Shown: piece after piece, positions 9,101 to 17,737 of the stretch
Layout: each line of letters begins with the position of its first letter
Numbering within the stretch: position 1 is the stretch's first letter
Assembly: GCA_913043205.1 (NCBI GenBank)
Contig: CAJWLF010000002.1
Coordinates: 45,206 to 109,205, forward strand
From: an uncultured Chloroflexota bacterium
GTDB lineage: Bacteria; Chloroflexota; UBA11872; VXNJ01
DNA length: 64,000 bases
Direction: 5' to 3'
Notes under the pieces: generated by a model
Databases searched by the model: none
Told to the model about the DNA's origin: nothing
What the model saw: only the letters and a program-made list of their open reading frames with translations
Position numbers and translations under genes: made by a program

Positions 9101-10195
9101 TCAGAGGGTGTCTTTGCTACCCGATCCTGAGTATTGAAACATCACCTTGAATCGACCCATTTCCAACGGGTCTAACAGTTGCGCAATGGATTCTCGCTCC
9201 TGCGAATAACGGTCACCAGAAACGCCACTTTGATACAAATAAGGCAAATAGTCTCCTATTCCAAGATCGGTTAGAAATTGGGCCTGTGAAATGACAGTCG
9301 CAGACCTGATTCCATACTGCTTAGCTACTCCCGTTAAGTGATCAAAGTTCACATGGGCCGTCAGATCTTGGAGCCCTGGCCTTTGAAGCAAATTTTCCGA
9401 AATCCCATTATCGCCATATGCCAACGCAGTTCCCTTAGGAAAACGTCCTGAATGTATTTCGGAAGAAGATCCTCCATAGTCGATCACCGTCATTGCCAAG
9501 GTCGAAGACATGTTACTTATGCGGTGGTACTGACGCTCCATATCAGGTCGGAATTCTAACTGGCCTCCATCTGGCACATTAGATCCATATTTTGTGGCAT
9601 ATTGGACAGCATCGTCTTCGGCGGGATACGGAATCCATCCCAAATCCCTTCCGTTACCCGAGACACCTACACGCATCTCTAGCCATTTCAAACCATGCCG
9701 TTTCAAAATATCAAAAGGTAGTGAATCAAAATATTCATTGGCGATTATCAGACAATATTCATGATATTCAATCTCCTCAATATCACTGACCAATTCCAGG
9801 CCTCTCAACTTATTTGCCCGACATCTCCGTCCAGGGCCGATCTCAACCCCAATGTACTCCATAGCTTGCCCCCAATTTGTTTCATCCGAAATTGCCAAAA
9901 TTGATTCGGCAATTCGACCTTCACCACAACCCAACTCTACAACAGCAAATTGGCCCGGTTGACCAAAGCTATTCCATGTATTTTTCACATGGTTAGATAG
10001 CATGCCGCCAAAAACCGGATGCATGCTCGCACTAGTCCCATAATGTGCATACGGGTTTCCAACACCCATGTAGTACCCAAAATGCTGATCGTATAAAGCC
10101 ATCGACATAAAATCAGAAAACCTAATAGGTCCGTTATCGGCAATACGACTCTTGAGGCTACCGAATACTTCATGGGCCATATCGCAATCAGTCAC
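9101..10195 (-). CDS. MidA/NDUFAF7-type SAM-dependent methyltransferase
   Basis: A 364-residue member of the PF02636 methyltransferase family. The conserved N-terminus is present (GPIRFSDFMSMALYDQHFGYYMG), followed by the SAM-binding strand VVELGCGEGRIAESI and the family segment ANEYFDSLPFDIL. The eukaryotic homologue NDUFAF7 (MidA) dimethylates an arginine on the NDUFS2 subunit of complex I and is needed for its assembly; bacterial members are mostly uncharacterised. Its location about 3 kb from the nuo operon fits such a role. It overlaps hyuA by 8 bases on the same strand, implying one transcript. The family is secure; NuoD as substrate is inference. Confidence 0.85.
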   Translation of the reverse strand: MTDCDMAHEVFGSLKSRIADNGPIRFSDFMSMALYDQHFGYYMGVGNPYAHYGTSASMHPVFGGMLSNHVKNTWNSFGQPGQFAVVELGCGEGRIAESILAISDETNWGQAMEYIGVEIGPGRRCRANKLRGLELVSDIEEIEYHEYCLIIANEYFDSLPFDILKRHGLKWLEMRVGVSGNGRDLGWIPYPAEDDAVQYATKYGSNVPDGGQLEFRPDMERQYHRISNMSSTLAMTVIDYGGSSSEIHSGRFPKGTALAYGDNGISENLLQRPGLQDLTAHVNFDHLTGVAKQYGIRSATVISQAQFLTDLGIGDYLPYLYQSGVSGDRYSQERESIAQLLDPLEMGRFKVMFQYSGSGSKDTL

Positions 10196-12236
10196 TACGC
10201 AAATTTCGATTGCGAATCAATAAGGCCAAATGCTCGTCAACAACACAGTTCCAATTCGGAGGCACAAGGACCGTACAGCCATCTTCCAAAATTATCGCCG
10301 GGCCTGATATTTCACTGCCAACCACCAAATTTGCGCGATTGAACACAGGTGTACTGATCTGTTGATCGGCAAATGCCACTAACTCAAACAACGATTCAGC
10401 CCCTAGTTTTTTGGATGCAACATGATCTTCAGCAACTATTAATTCGGTTGGTACTGTAGCTATCAGTCTTATAGACACAATTTCAGTTTTCATCGCTAAA
10501 TCTTTGAATGTATATTGGCGTTCATGCTCTAGATGAAACCTATCTATCGCAGCAAATAGATCCTTCCCATCAAACGGTACCCTTATCGCAAACGACTGCC
10601 CTTTATATCTGATGTCGCATTCATAATTGCAGACAACAGCTTCTCTTGTAGAGCTAAAATCTGCGAAGGCCCTATTGCTTAATTCTTCGATCAAATCTAG
10701 TACGAATGGCTCTGATGGGCCCTCCCCCGGCAGCATCACCGTTTTTGAGTATTCACGAGTATGATCCGAGAACAAAGCACCAAACGCAGATAATACTCCA
10801 GGGTTTTTCGGCACCATAACCGACGATATTCGCAAACGCTCCGCTAACTCACATACGTGCAAAGGACCAGCCCCTCCAAAAGCTACTAGTGTGAATTTCC
10901 TGGGGTCATATCCCCGCTCCACCGAAATTAACCGCAGGGCCGCCTCCATTTGAGCATTGGCCAAATCGATGATTGCACGCGCCGTCATAATTCGCGTGCG
11001 TGAGTTCGGAATGTCAGCCAATTCTGGAATCTGATCTGACAAACCATCTATGGCTTCTGCGGCCCTTTCATAGTCAAGTTTGACATGACCATCACCGATA
11101 CGACTGACCATCGGAATTCGTCCCAAGACAACATTAGCATCAGTAACAGTAGCCTCTCTCCCTCCCAAACCGTAGCATGCAGGCCCAGGGACAGCTCCGG
11201 CCGACCTAGGACCAACTCTCATAACGCCCGCTTCATCGAGTCCAGCTACTGACCCTCCTCCAGAACCCACGGTATGCACGTCAATCATGCTGACTGAAAC
11301 GGGCATGTCCTCTATTGTTCCCTCGTTAGTCTTTACAAGTCGCCCAGGGCACAGACAAACATCTGTTGAAGTTCCTCCCATGTCGAAAGTTAGAACATCT
11401 TTAAAGCCCGATAACTTACCCATGTGACGGGCACCTACCACGCCAGCAGCCGGGCCGCTAAGCACTGTCCTTACGGGCTCTTCCATAGCTTCCGAAGTCG
11501 TGAGTATTCCTCCATTTGATTGCACAGTCCACAGCGTTCCCGACGATATTTCATTGACGCTCGCAAGATAATCCGCCATTACTGGGGCTACATACGCATT
11601 GAGTGCGACTGTGCTAGTACGTTCATATTCCCTGAATTCCGGCATTATCTGAGATGACAAACTGACGTGCTTCATTCCAGCTTTCTTCAGTGCCGCTCCA
11701 ATGCATTGCTCGTGATCGGGATATAGAAATGAAAAAAGCAGCGAAACCGCACAAGTCTCTACTTGATTTGTTGTCATTTTTTCAATAATCGAGTCCAGAT
11801 CCGATTGATTCAACTGAACAACCACTTTGCCTAATCGATCAACACGCTCCTCAACCCCGAAACAATCTTCCGGGTGTACTACGTGAGCGTTTTTGATTGG
11901 CTCAACAGCATAAATATCTGGTCGGTTTTGTCGACCAATATGGAGCACATCCCTGAATCCTCTAGTTGTGATCAACGCTGTGCGAGACCCATTACGTTCT
12001 AAAATCGCATTCGTAGCAACAGTAGTTCCATGTACCGTTGCATCCACATCGTCAATATCGAAATACCGTAATCCCTTTTTAATTGAATCTCTAGGATTGT
12101 CAGGGTTGCTCAATACTTTCATAGTGCTAATTAATTCGTCTTGGACTAAAACCAAATCCGTGAAAGTACCACCTACGTCTATCCCTAGGCGGACTTGTCC
12201 TTCTTGCAACGATTTTTGATGATTTGCGGAGTTCAT
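10188..12236 (-). CDS. Hydantoinase/oxoprolinase A-subunit family protein
   Basis: A 682-residue protein of the hydantoinase A/oxoprolinase family, which cleaves cyclic amides such as N-methylhydantoin or 5-oxoproline with ATP. The N-terminal domain starts RLGIDVGGTFTDLVLV; the central domain has VHGTTVATNAILER, SGPAAGVVGA and FDMGGTSTDVCL; the distal part has GGAGPLHVCELAERL and a C-terminal hydantoinase domain. The ATPase motifs look intact. The partner B subunit (HyuB) is not adjacent, which is unusual because A and B are normally neighbours. The gene is divergent from rex and its start lies 21 bases from the Rex-like operator. The substrate cannot be read from sequence. Confidence 0.88.
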   Translation of the reverse strand: MNSANHQKSLQEGQVRLGIDVGGTFTDLVLVQDELISTMKVLSNPDNPRDSIKKGLRYFDIDDVDATVHGTTVATNAILERNGSRTALITTRGFRDVLHIGRQNRPDIYAVEPIKNAHVVHPEDCFGVEERVDRLGKVVVQLNQSDLDSIIEKMTTNQVETCAVSLLFSFLYPDHEQCIGAALKKAGMKHVSLSSQIMPEFREYERTSTVALNAYVAPVMADYLASVNEISSGTLWTVQSNGGILTTSEAMEEPVRTVLSGPAAGVVGARHMGKLSGFKDVLTFDMGGTSTDVCLCPGRLVKTNEGTIEDMPVSVSMIDVHTVGSGGGSVAGLDEAGVMRVGPRSAGAVPGPACYGLGGREATVTDANVVLGRIPMVSRIGDGHVKLDYERAAEAIDGLSDQIPELADIPNSRTRIMTARAIIDLANAQMEAALRLISVERGYDPRKFTLVAFGGAGPLHVCELAERLRISSVMVPKNPGVLSAFGALFSDHTREYSKTVMLPGEGPSEPFVLDLIEELSNRAFADFSSTREAVVCNYECDIRYKGQSFAIRVPFDGKDLFAAIDRFHLEHERQYTFKDLAMKTEIVSIRLIATVPTELIVAEDHVASKKLGAESLFELVAFADQQISTPVFNRANLVVGSEISGPAIILEDGCTVLVPPNWNCVVDEHLALLIRNRNLRSD

Positions 12237-12257
12237 GCACTTACTCGATAATTAAGC

Positions 12258-12275
12258 ATGTGAGAATTTTCACAT
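12258..12275. promoter_or_regulatory. Rex operator (ROP-like palindrome)
   Basis: ATGTGAGAATTTTCACAT is an almost perfect 18-base palindrome matching the general Rex operator TTGTGAANNNNTTCACAA (TGTGA, six bases, TCACA). It lies between hyuA (minus, start 12236) and rex (plus), so it could control both. Autoregulation of rex and control of co-transcribed nuo genes are known for Rex in other bacteria. The match is direct; binding is inferred. Confidence 0.75.
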
Positions 12276-12365
12276 AATAGAGGTATCCCACGCTAATATG
12301 CGCAACGCATGAACGTTGCTTGTCCCCGTCAATAATCTAGTAAATAGAGAACAGCGAGCTCTAAA

Positions 12366-12992
12366 ATCGGCGACCGAAACATACCGCAAACTACAGTACG
12401 ACGCCTATCGCTTTACCTCCGAACATTAGGATTGGAAGCTGCAAGCGGCGGTACCAGCATATCGTCGGATCGTCTGGCACATCTAACTGGTCACACTGCT
12501 GCACAAGTTAGACGAGACCTCGCATACTTCGGGAATTTTGGTAAGCGAGGAGTAGGTTACTCTGTCTCAGATTTAAGTAATCAACTAGTTTCGATAGTTG
12601 GAATAGATCACAACTGGAACATGGCCTTGATCGGAGCAGGAAACTTAGGCAAAGCGTTACTAGCATATAAGGGATTTGAACAGCGTGGCTTCAAGATAGT
12701 CGGAGCGTACGACAACGACGCTAGAAAGATTGGATCAACGATTTCAAATTTGACTGTAGAATCGCTTTCTAAGCTTTCGGAATCGGCGAAAAGATTGGAC
12801 ATTCAACTTGCCATTATTGCTACTTCAGCAGAATCCGCCCAAGAAGTCCTAGACCTATCAGTAGACAGTGGCATTATGGCTGTATTAAATTTTGCACCGG
12901 TCCGCCTTAATGCACCAGATACTGTTCAAATCGCTAATGTCGACTTAACTGTGGAGGTTGAATATTTGTCTTACTGGCTAACAAACAAGTGA
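12366..12992 (+). CDS. rex: Redox-sensing transcriptional repressor Rex
   Basis: Rex binds DNA when NADH is low and leaves it when NADH/NAD+ rises, derepressing respiratory and fermentative genes. The winged helix contains SSDRLAHLTGHTAAQVRRDLAYFGNFGKRGVGY and the Rossmann domain starts MALIGAGNLGKALL. The ORF track begins at TTG 12432, but homology runs upstream in the same open frame (NIPQTTVRRLSLYLRTLGLEAA), matching the first Rex helix. No ATG, GTG or TTG precedes it after the stop at 12345; the best candidates are ATC at 12366 or ATA at 12381, so this start is provisional. nuoA follows 55 bases downstream, suggesting a rex-nuo transcript. Confidence 0.88.
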   Translation: MGDRNIPQTTVRRLSLYLRTLGLEAASGGTSISSDRLAHLTGHTAAQVRRDLAYFGNFGKRGVGYSVSDLSNQLVSIVGIDHNWNMALIGAGNLGKALLAYKGFEQRGFKIVGAYDNDARKIGSTISNLTVESLSKLSESAKRLDIQLAIIATSAESAQEVLDLSVDSGIMAVLNFAPVRLNAPDTVQIANVDLTVEVEYLSYWLTNK

Positions 12993-13047
12993 TTTCCTTA
13001 GAATTAGGTTGTCATCTTCCAGAAATACGAAAGGTTTCTCGTTTTAA

Positions 13048-13428
13048 ATGCCTTCATATGTAGGAGTAGCTCTCTGCTCTTTAATAGGACTTGTCTTTAT
13101 TTGTGCAAGTCTTATAGGCGCGAGCGTATTGAGACCCAAAAGACCATTTGCTTCTAAGACCGAAGCGTACGAGTCAGGCATGCCAGCAGTAGGAGATACC
13201 AGGGGAAGACATGAGATTAATTTCTACATGGTCGCCATGCTTTTTGTCGTTTTCGATTTAGAACTAGCATTTTTATATCCATGGGCCGTATGGTTTGCAG
13301 GTGCTCAGACAGTGGAAAGTAAGATTTACCTAGGGGCTGTCATGGCAGTATTCATAGCCCTACTAGGAATTGCAGACATTGTAGCCTGGAAACTAGGCGT
13401 ATTCGATTGGGGCAAGCGTAGTGATTAG
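13048..13428 (+). CDS. nuoA: NADH-quinone oxidoreductase subunit A
   Basis: Small membrane subunit of complex I next to the quinone site. The 126 residues have three membrane helices; the family motifs are YESGMPAVGDTRGRHEINFYMVAMLFVVFDLELAFLYPWA, including the conserved Glu/Asp residues of the second helix. It is the first nuo gene, preceded by a weak GAAAGG site. The following gene is nuoC at 12 bases, so nuoB, which normally comes second, is not present here. Confidence 0.95.
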   Translation: MPSYVGVALCSLIGLVFICASLIGASVLRPKRPFASKTEAYESGMPAVGDTRGRHEINFYMVAMLFVVFDLELAFLYPWAVWFAGAQTVESKIYLGAVMAVFIALLGIADIVAWKLGVFDWGKRSD

Positions 13429-13440
13429 GGTATCTGTACA

Positions 13441-13998
13441 ATGCTAAAGGGGGCACTAAAACCACTGTTGTCAAACCAGCAATTGATTGAACAGATAGAG
13501 TCAATAGTTGGTTCAAAGCTTGATTCGACTGCAGAGTACTTGGGTGACGTAACCATCATGATACGGCCAGATTCGCTCTGCGAAGTATTACAGTCGCTGC
13601 GAGACGATAAATCATTGCAATTTGAAATGCTCGTTTCAATAACTGCGGTTCATTGGCCGGATCGCAAAGACGAATTCGAACTCGTATATCACCTGAGATC
13701 AATAGTGAACAACTTGTTTGTAGTTATCAAAACTCAAACAGGCCTAGGTGAGGCAATTCCAACTACTGCGCACCTCTTTAAGACAGCTGATTGGCAAGAA
13801 AGAGAAGTTTTCGACATGTTCGGCATAAGGTTCGATGGTCATCCGAATTTAAAACGCATCTTGCTTCCGGAAGGTTACCCATGGTTTCCTTTGCGTAAGG
13901 GATTCCCAATTGAAGGTCCCGATTTCCCAATAGATGCCTATCAAACTGATGCAGCAGGATTGGTGCAACCTGATGATTTCTGGAAGGATTCTACGTAG
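13441..13998 (+). CDS. nuoC: NADH-quinone oxidoreductase subunit C
   Basis: The 30-kDa peripheral-arm subunit that packs against NuoD and NuoB. A 185-residue protein with the family signature [43 protein letters not shown]. It is a stand-alone NuoC, not a NuoCD fusion. The N-terminal half is poorly conserved but carries [23 protein letters not shown], typical of the family. It sits between nuoA and nuoD with very short gaps, in one operon. Confidence 0.95.
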   Translation: MLKGALKPLLSNQQLIEQIESIVGSKLDSTAEYLGDVTIMIRPDSLCEVLQSLRDDKSLQFEMLVSITAVHWPDRKDEFELVYHLRSIVNNLFVVIKTQTGLGEAIPTTAHLFKTADWQEREVFDMFGIRFDGHPNLKRILLPEGYPWFPLRKGFPIEGPDFPIDAYQTDAAGLVQPDDFWKDST

Positions 13999-14003
13999 GA
14001 ACG

Positions 14004-15260
14004 ATGGCAGCTGAAACTAGCCCCAAAAGAGTGGTGCAGCCTGAGATAAGCGAAGCTGAAGACGGTCGCATGATTCTGAACATCGGGCCTCAACACCCCA
14101 GTACCCACGGCGTGTTACGAGTATTGGCAAAAGTTGCGGGAGAGACTATCGAAGAAGCAGAGTGCGATATCGGTTATCTTCACCGCGGCGTCGAGAAGTT
14201 GATCGAAACAAAACGCTACTACCAGGGCATGACGTACACAGACCGCACAGACTACACTGCCGCACCTGCTAACAATCTGGGTTACATACTGGCGGTGGAG
14301 AAACTGCTAGGAATTGAAAATGAAATTCCGGACAGGGCCCACTATTTGAGAATGATCGTTATGGAACTCGCCAGGATATATGGTCATTTAATCTGGATCG
14401 GAACTCATGCACTGGACATGGGTGCCATGTCGATGTTCCTATATGCATTCCGAGAACGCGAAAAAATATCCGGCCTATTCGAGGAAGGTTGTGGAGCAAG
14501 ATTAACAACTAACTTCTTTCGTGTAGGTGGAGTCGGGCGCCATGATGACCCACCGGGGTGGCTGGAGCACGTCCAGGAGTTTGCCGAGACCTTTACCGTA
14601 GAGGAATTTGATACCTTGCTCACAGATAACGAGTTATATAAATCTCGTACCAAAGGCGTAGGGATCATATCTACTGAAGACGCAATTAGTATAGGTTTAA
14701 CCGGACCGTCATTGCGAGGATCAGGGGTTGAGTGGGACTTAAGACGACATCGGCCCTATGCGCGCTATAACGAAATCGATTATAAAATCCCAGTGTTCAC
14801 CGAGGGAGATGTGTACGCAAGATATATGGTTAGACTAAATGAGTTGTATCAATCCCGTTCGATGATTGCGCAATGTGTAGAAAGAGCCAGAGATCTTCGC
14901 GGCGAGCCAGCCAACGCAAACCTTGCAGATGTCGTCTGGCCTGAAATTGAGCGGGTTTCTGGATGGCAACCAGACAAAAGAAGCGGTGATATGGAAGCTA
15001 TGATTAATCACTTCAAACTGGTAATCGAAGGCTACAAACCACCAGCTGGAGATGCTTATTTTGGGGTAGAATCCCCCAAAGGAGAGTTGGGATTTTACTT
15101 TGTTAGTGATGGATCAGGAATACCCTACAGATGCCACATACGGTCACCATCTTTCGTAAATCTATCCAGTCTTAAACAGCTGGTAGAAGGAGGATTGATG
15201 GCCGATCTGGTGGCGTGTATTGGCAGCATCGATATAGTTCTTGGCGAAGTAGATCGGTAA
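14004..15260 (+). CDS. nuoD: NADH-quinone oxidoreductase subunit D
   Basis: The 49-kDa subunit, related to the hydrogenase large subunit, which lines the quinone cavity together with NuoB. At 418 residues it is full length. Visible motifs are NIGPQHPSTHGVLRV, GYLHRGVEKLIE, DRTDYTAAPANN, the GGVGRHDDPPGW segment, and the C-terminal SPKGELGFYFVSDGSGIPYRCHIRSPSFVNL and IGSIDIVLGEVDR. The arginine methylated by NDUFAF7 in the mitochondrial homologue lies in this N-terminal region, relevant because a MidA/NDUFAF7 gene is nearby. It lies 5 bases after nuoC. Confidence 0.96.
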   Translation: MAAETSPKRVVQPEISEAEDGRMILNIGPQHPSTHGVLRVLAKVAGETIEEAECDIGYLHRGVEKLIETKRYYQGMTYTDRTDYTAAPANNLGYILAVEKLLGIENEIPDRAHYLRMIVMELARIYGHLIWIGTHALDMGAMSMFLYAFREREKISGLFEEGCGARLTTNFFRVGGVGRHDDPPGWLEHVQEFAETFTVEEFDTLLTDNELYKSRTKGVGIISTEDAISIGLTGPSLRGSGVEWDLRRHRPYARYNEIDYKIPVFTEGDVYARYMVRLNELYQSRSMIAQCVERARDLRGEPANANLADVVWPEIERVSGWQPDKRSGDMEAMINHFKLVIEGYKPPAGDAYFGVESPKGELGFYFVSDGSGIPYRCHIRSPSFVNLSSLKQLVEGGLMADLVACIGSIDIVLGEVDR

Positions 15261-15284
15261 TAACTCGAAATAGGAGACGACCCC

Positions 15285-17732
15285 ATAGCAACAGAAACCA
15301 CAACCAACACAGTTACGCTGACCATAGACGGTCAGGAAGTGACCGTGCAAAAAGGTATGACAGTCCTCCAAGCCGCTAATTCTATCGGCATTGATATTCC
15401 AACATTGTGCAATCACGAAATATTAGACCCTGTTGGTGCGTGCCGAATGTGCGTCGTCGAAATCCAGCCAGGACCACCCAGGCCGACGGCATCATGCACA
15501 ACTCCAGCCACCGACGGTATGGAAGTTAAAACCAATACCGACTCCATGCAGAAAACTCGCAGACAGACAATCGAGTTACTTCTCCAACACCACCCCTTGG
15601 ATTGTCCTTACTGCGATCAATCTGGTACCTGCGAATTACAAGACGAAACTTTCGGTCAAAACATATGGCAGAGTCCATTTGAGACAGTGTCCAAAGCATT
15701 CCCTGAAGAGAACTTGAACGAAGTGATTATGATTAATCACAACAGGTGCATCCTGTGTTACAGGTGTGTCCGCGTATGCGATGAGCAAATGGGGGTGCAC
15801 GCATTAGACGTAGCTGAAAGAGGTGGTAGATCATTCATAGTATCGGCACAACACAAATTCATGGATTGCGAACGTTGTGGAATGTGCATCGAAGTATGTC
15901 CTGTTGGAGCCGTGTTGAGTCGACCTTTCAAACACGTAGCAAGGGCATTTCAAACTCTAACATCAGAAACAACATGCCCACACTGTAGTGTCGGTTGCAG
16001 CCTCCAACTTGAATCACGAAAAGGAGAAGTCCTTCGTGCTCGAGCACGGCCAGTCAAAGAACCCAATCGAGGAATACTATGCAATAAAGGTTTCTTCGGA
16101 TGGGAACATGTCAATCATCCAAATCGAATCCATGCACCCATGATTCGGAGAGCCGGAAACCTAGTGGAGGTTGGCTGGCAAGAAGCTCTAAACCATGTGG
16201 CCGAACGGTTTCTGGCTATAGCCGAACTTGATGGCGCGGACACTATTGGAGCCATTGGATCTGGCAATCTCACCGTGGAGGATAACTATGCTCTACAGAG
16301 ACTTATGCGAGGTAGCATAGGGACTAACAACCTGTACCTAGGACGCAATGGCTATGAAGTTGCCGCAAGCACTATTGAAACCGCACTTGGATCGGAAGCT
16401 CTATATAACAACCAAGACCAACTACTAAATTCGGACGTCTGCCTGGTCATTGGGGGAGACATCAATGGATCGCACAACGTCCTGTCCGCACATCTGAAGT
16501 CGGCAACAAGAAAAGGTTTGACTAGAATCATTGCCGTAACCCGAGTGGATTCTGCAATCGACCCGTTTGCCAGCCTGTCATTACGGATTAAACCGGGCAG
16601 CGAATCAACATTCCTGACTGCACTTACTAGCGATGCTGATGAAGAATTCGAGAACTTAACTGGTATAACCAAGGAACAACTATCCGAAGTGCAAAAGGCT
16701 CTGGAAGATTCAACTTCCTCGTCTGTAGTGTGGGACACGGGAATATGGACCTTCGGTCGGGAGAAAAACATTGCAGCTGCAGCATGCCGAATGTCAAAAA
16801 AGTTTGGATCCTTATTATTTCCGCTCCCCGACAAAGCAAATATCGTTGGAGGAATCAAGGCTGGCATGGCCCCCAACAGATTGCCCGGTGGATGCTCGGT
16901 AAGTAACCAGCACGCCAGATCACTAATCGAATCCAAATGGCAGACCGCAATTCCTTCTGAACCAGGTAAACCCATGGATGATTTTCTCGCTAGCGCAAAG
17001 GCTATATACATCGCGGGAGAAGACATAATCAGTTCCTCTAACAACCCGGCCGCTGTGAGAGACTGCCTTGATCGAGCCAGCTTTGTCGTGGTTCAAGAAA
17101 CATTCATGAATGCTACAACCGAATATGCAGACGTCGTATTACCAGGTTCAACATCTGCAGAAAAAACTGGTCATTTCGTAAATTTCGAAGGGGCTGAGCT
17201 GTCCGTGAAAGCGGCAATCGCTGGGATCGGTAAGGCTAGAGAGGATTGGGAAATTTCGGCAAGGATAGCGGCCAAGCTGGGAGCAGATTTTGGCTACCGA
17301 AAATCAGTCGGTTTGTGGGATGAATTCACAGAGCTATCCCAAGATCATAGCGTCACTCCAACTGGGGCCATTCCAACCATCAATGGTCGAATGCAGATTC
17401 CAACTGTGGAATTCCCATACCATCTAGTAACTGAGACTCACCTATTTACAGGACAGCCAGATCTACGCTTAGGAACCACGATGCACGATTTGTACGAAGC
17501 CGCCGCAGAAGTGAACGAATTAGATTCACACCAAATGGGTGTTCAGGATGGAGATCGAGCCATGATACGTACGGAACACGGCGAGTTTGAACTGCCTGTT
17601 CGCGTTTCCAGCGTTGTCCCACGGGGAGTCGTATTTATAGCGGACCATTTATCGGAAGCACCTGTGCTAACACTCAATCATAACGGGCCTGACGGTATGC
17701 CGGTCGGAGTTAAGAAAGTAGTTGTTAAGTAA
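15285..17732 (+). CDS. nuoG: NADH-quinone oxidoreductase subunit G
   Basis: Large iron-sulfur subunit of the complex I peripheral arm. In order: 2Fe-2S ferredoxin domain (CNHEILDPVGACRMC), His/Cys 4Fe-4S motif (HHPLDCPYCDQSGTC), two further 4Fe-4S motifs (CILCYRCVRVC, CERCGMCIEVCP), a CxxCxxxC-x27-C site matching cluster N7, then a molybdopterin-oxidoreductase-like domain and its C-terminal barrel. The ORF-track GTG at 15339 cuts into the ferredoxin fold. The frame upstream encodes TNTVTLTIDGQEVTVQKG, as in other NuoG, and contains no ATG/GTG/TTG; ATA at 15285, preceded by AGGAGA, is the best start. NuoE and NuoF, its usual partners, are absent here. Confidence 0.93.
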   Translation: MATETTTNTVTLTIDGQEVTVQKGMTVLQAANSIGIDIPTLCNHEILDPVGACRMCVVEIQPGPPRPTASCTTPATDGMEVKTNTDSMQKTRRQTIELLLQHHPLDCPYCDQSGTCELQDETFGQNIWQSPFETVSKAFPEENLNEVIMINHNRCILCYRCVRVCDEQMGVHALDVAERGGRSFIVSAQHKFMDCERCGMCIEVCPVGAVLSRPFKHVARAFQTLTSETTCPHCSVGCSLQLESRKGEVLRARARPVKEPNRGILCNKGFFGWEHVNHPNRIHAPMIRRAGNLVEVGWQEALNHVAERFLAIAELDGADTIGAIGSGNLTVEDNYALQRLMRGSIGTNNLYLGRNGYEVAASTIETALGSEALYNNQDQLLNSDVCLVIGGDINGSHNVLSAHLKSATRKGLTRIIAVTRVDSAIDPFASLSLRIKPGSESTFLTALTSDADEEFENLTGITKEQLSEVQKALEDSTSSSVVWDTGIWTFGREKNIAAAACRMSKKFGSLLFPLPDKANIVGGIKAGMAPNRLPGGCSVSNQHARSLIESKWQTAIPSEPGKPMDDFLASAKAIYIAGEDIISSSNNPAAVRDCLDRASFVVVQETFMNATTEYADVVLPGSTSAEKTGHFVNFEGAELSVKAAIAGIGKAREDWEISARIAAKLGADFGYRKSVGLWDEFTELSQDHSVTPTGAIPTINGRMQIPTVEFPYHLVTETHLFTGQPDLRLGTTMHDLYEAAAEVNELDSHQMGVQDGDRAMIRTEHGEFELPVRVSSVVPRGVVFIADHLSEAPVLTLNHNGPDGMPVGVKKVVVK

Positions 17733-17737
17733 TCATC

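Noticed and set aside
16352-17044. 230-residue ORF antisense to nuoG
   Set aside because: Lies entirely within the NuoG molybdopterin-like domain and shows no domain or ribosome binding site.
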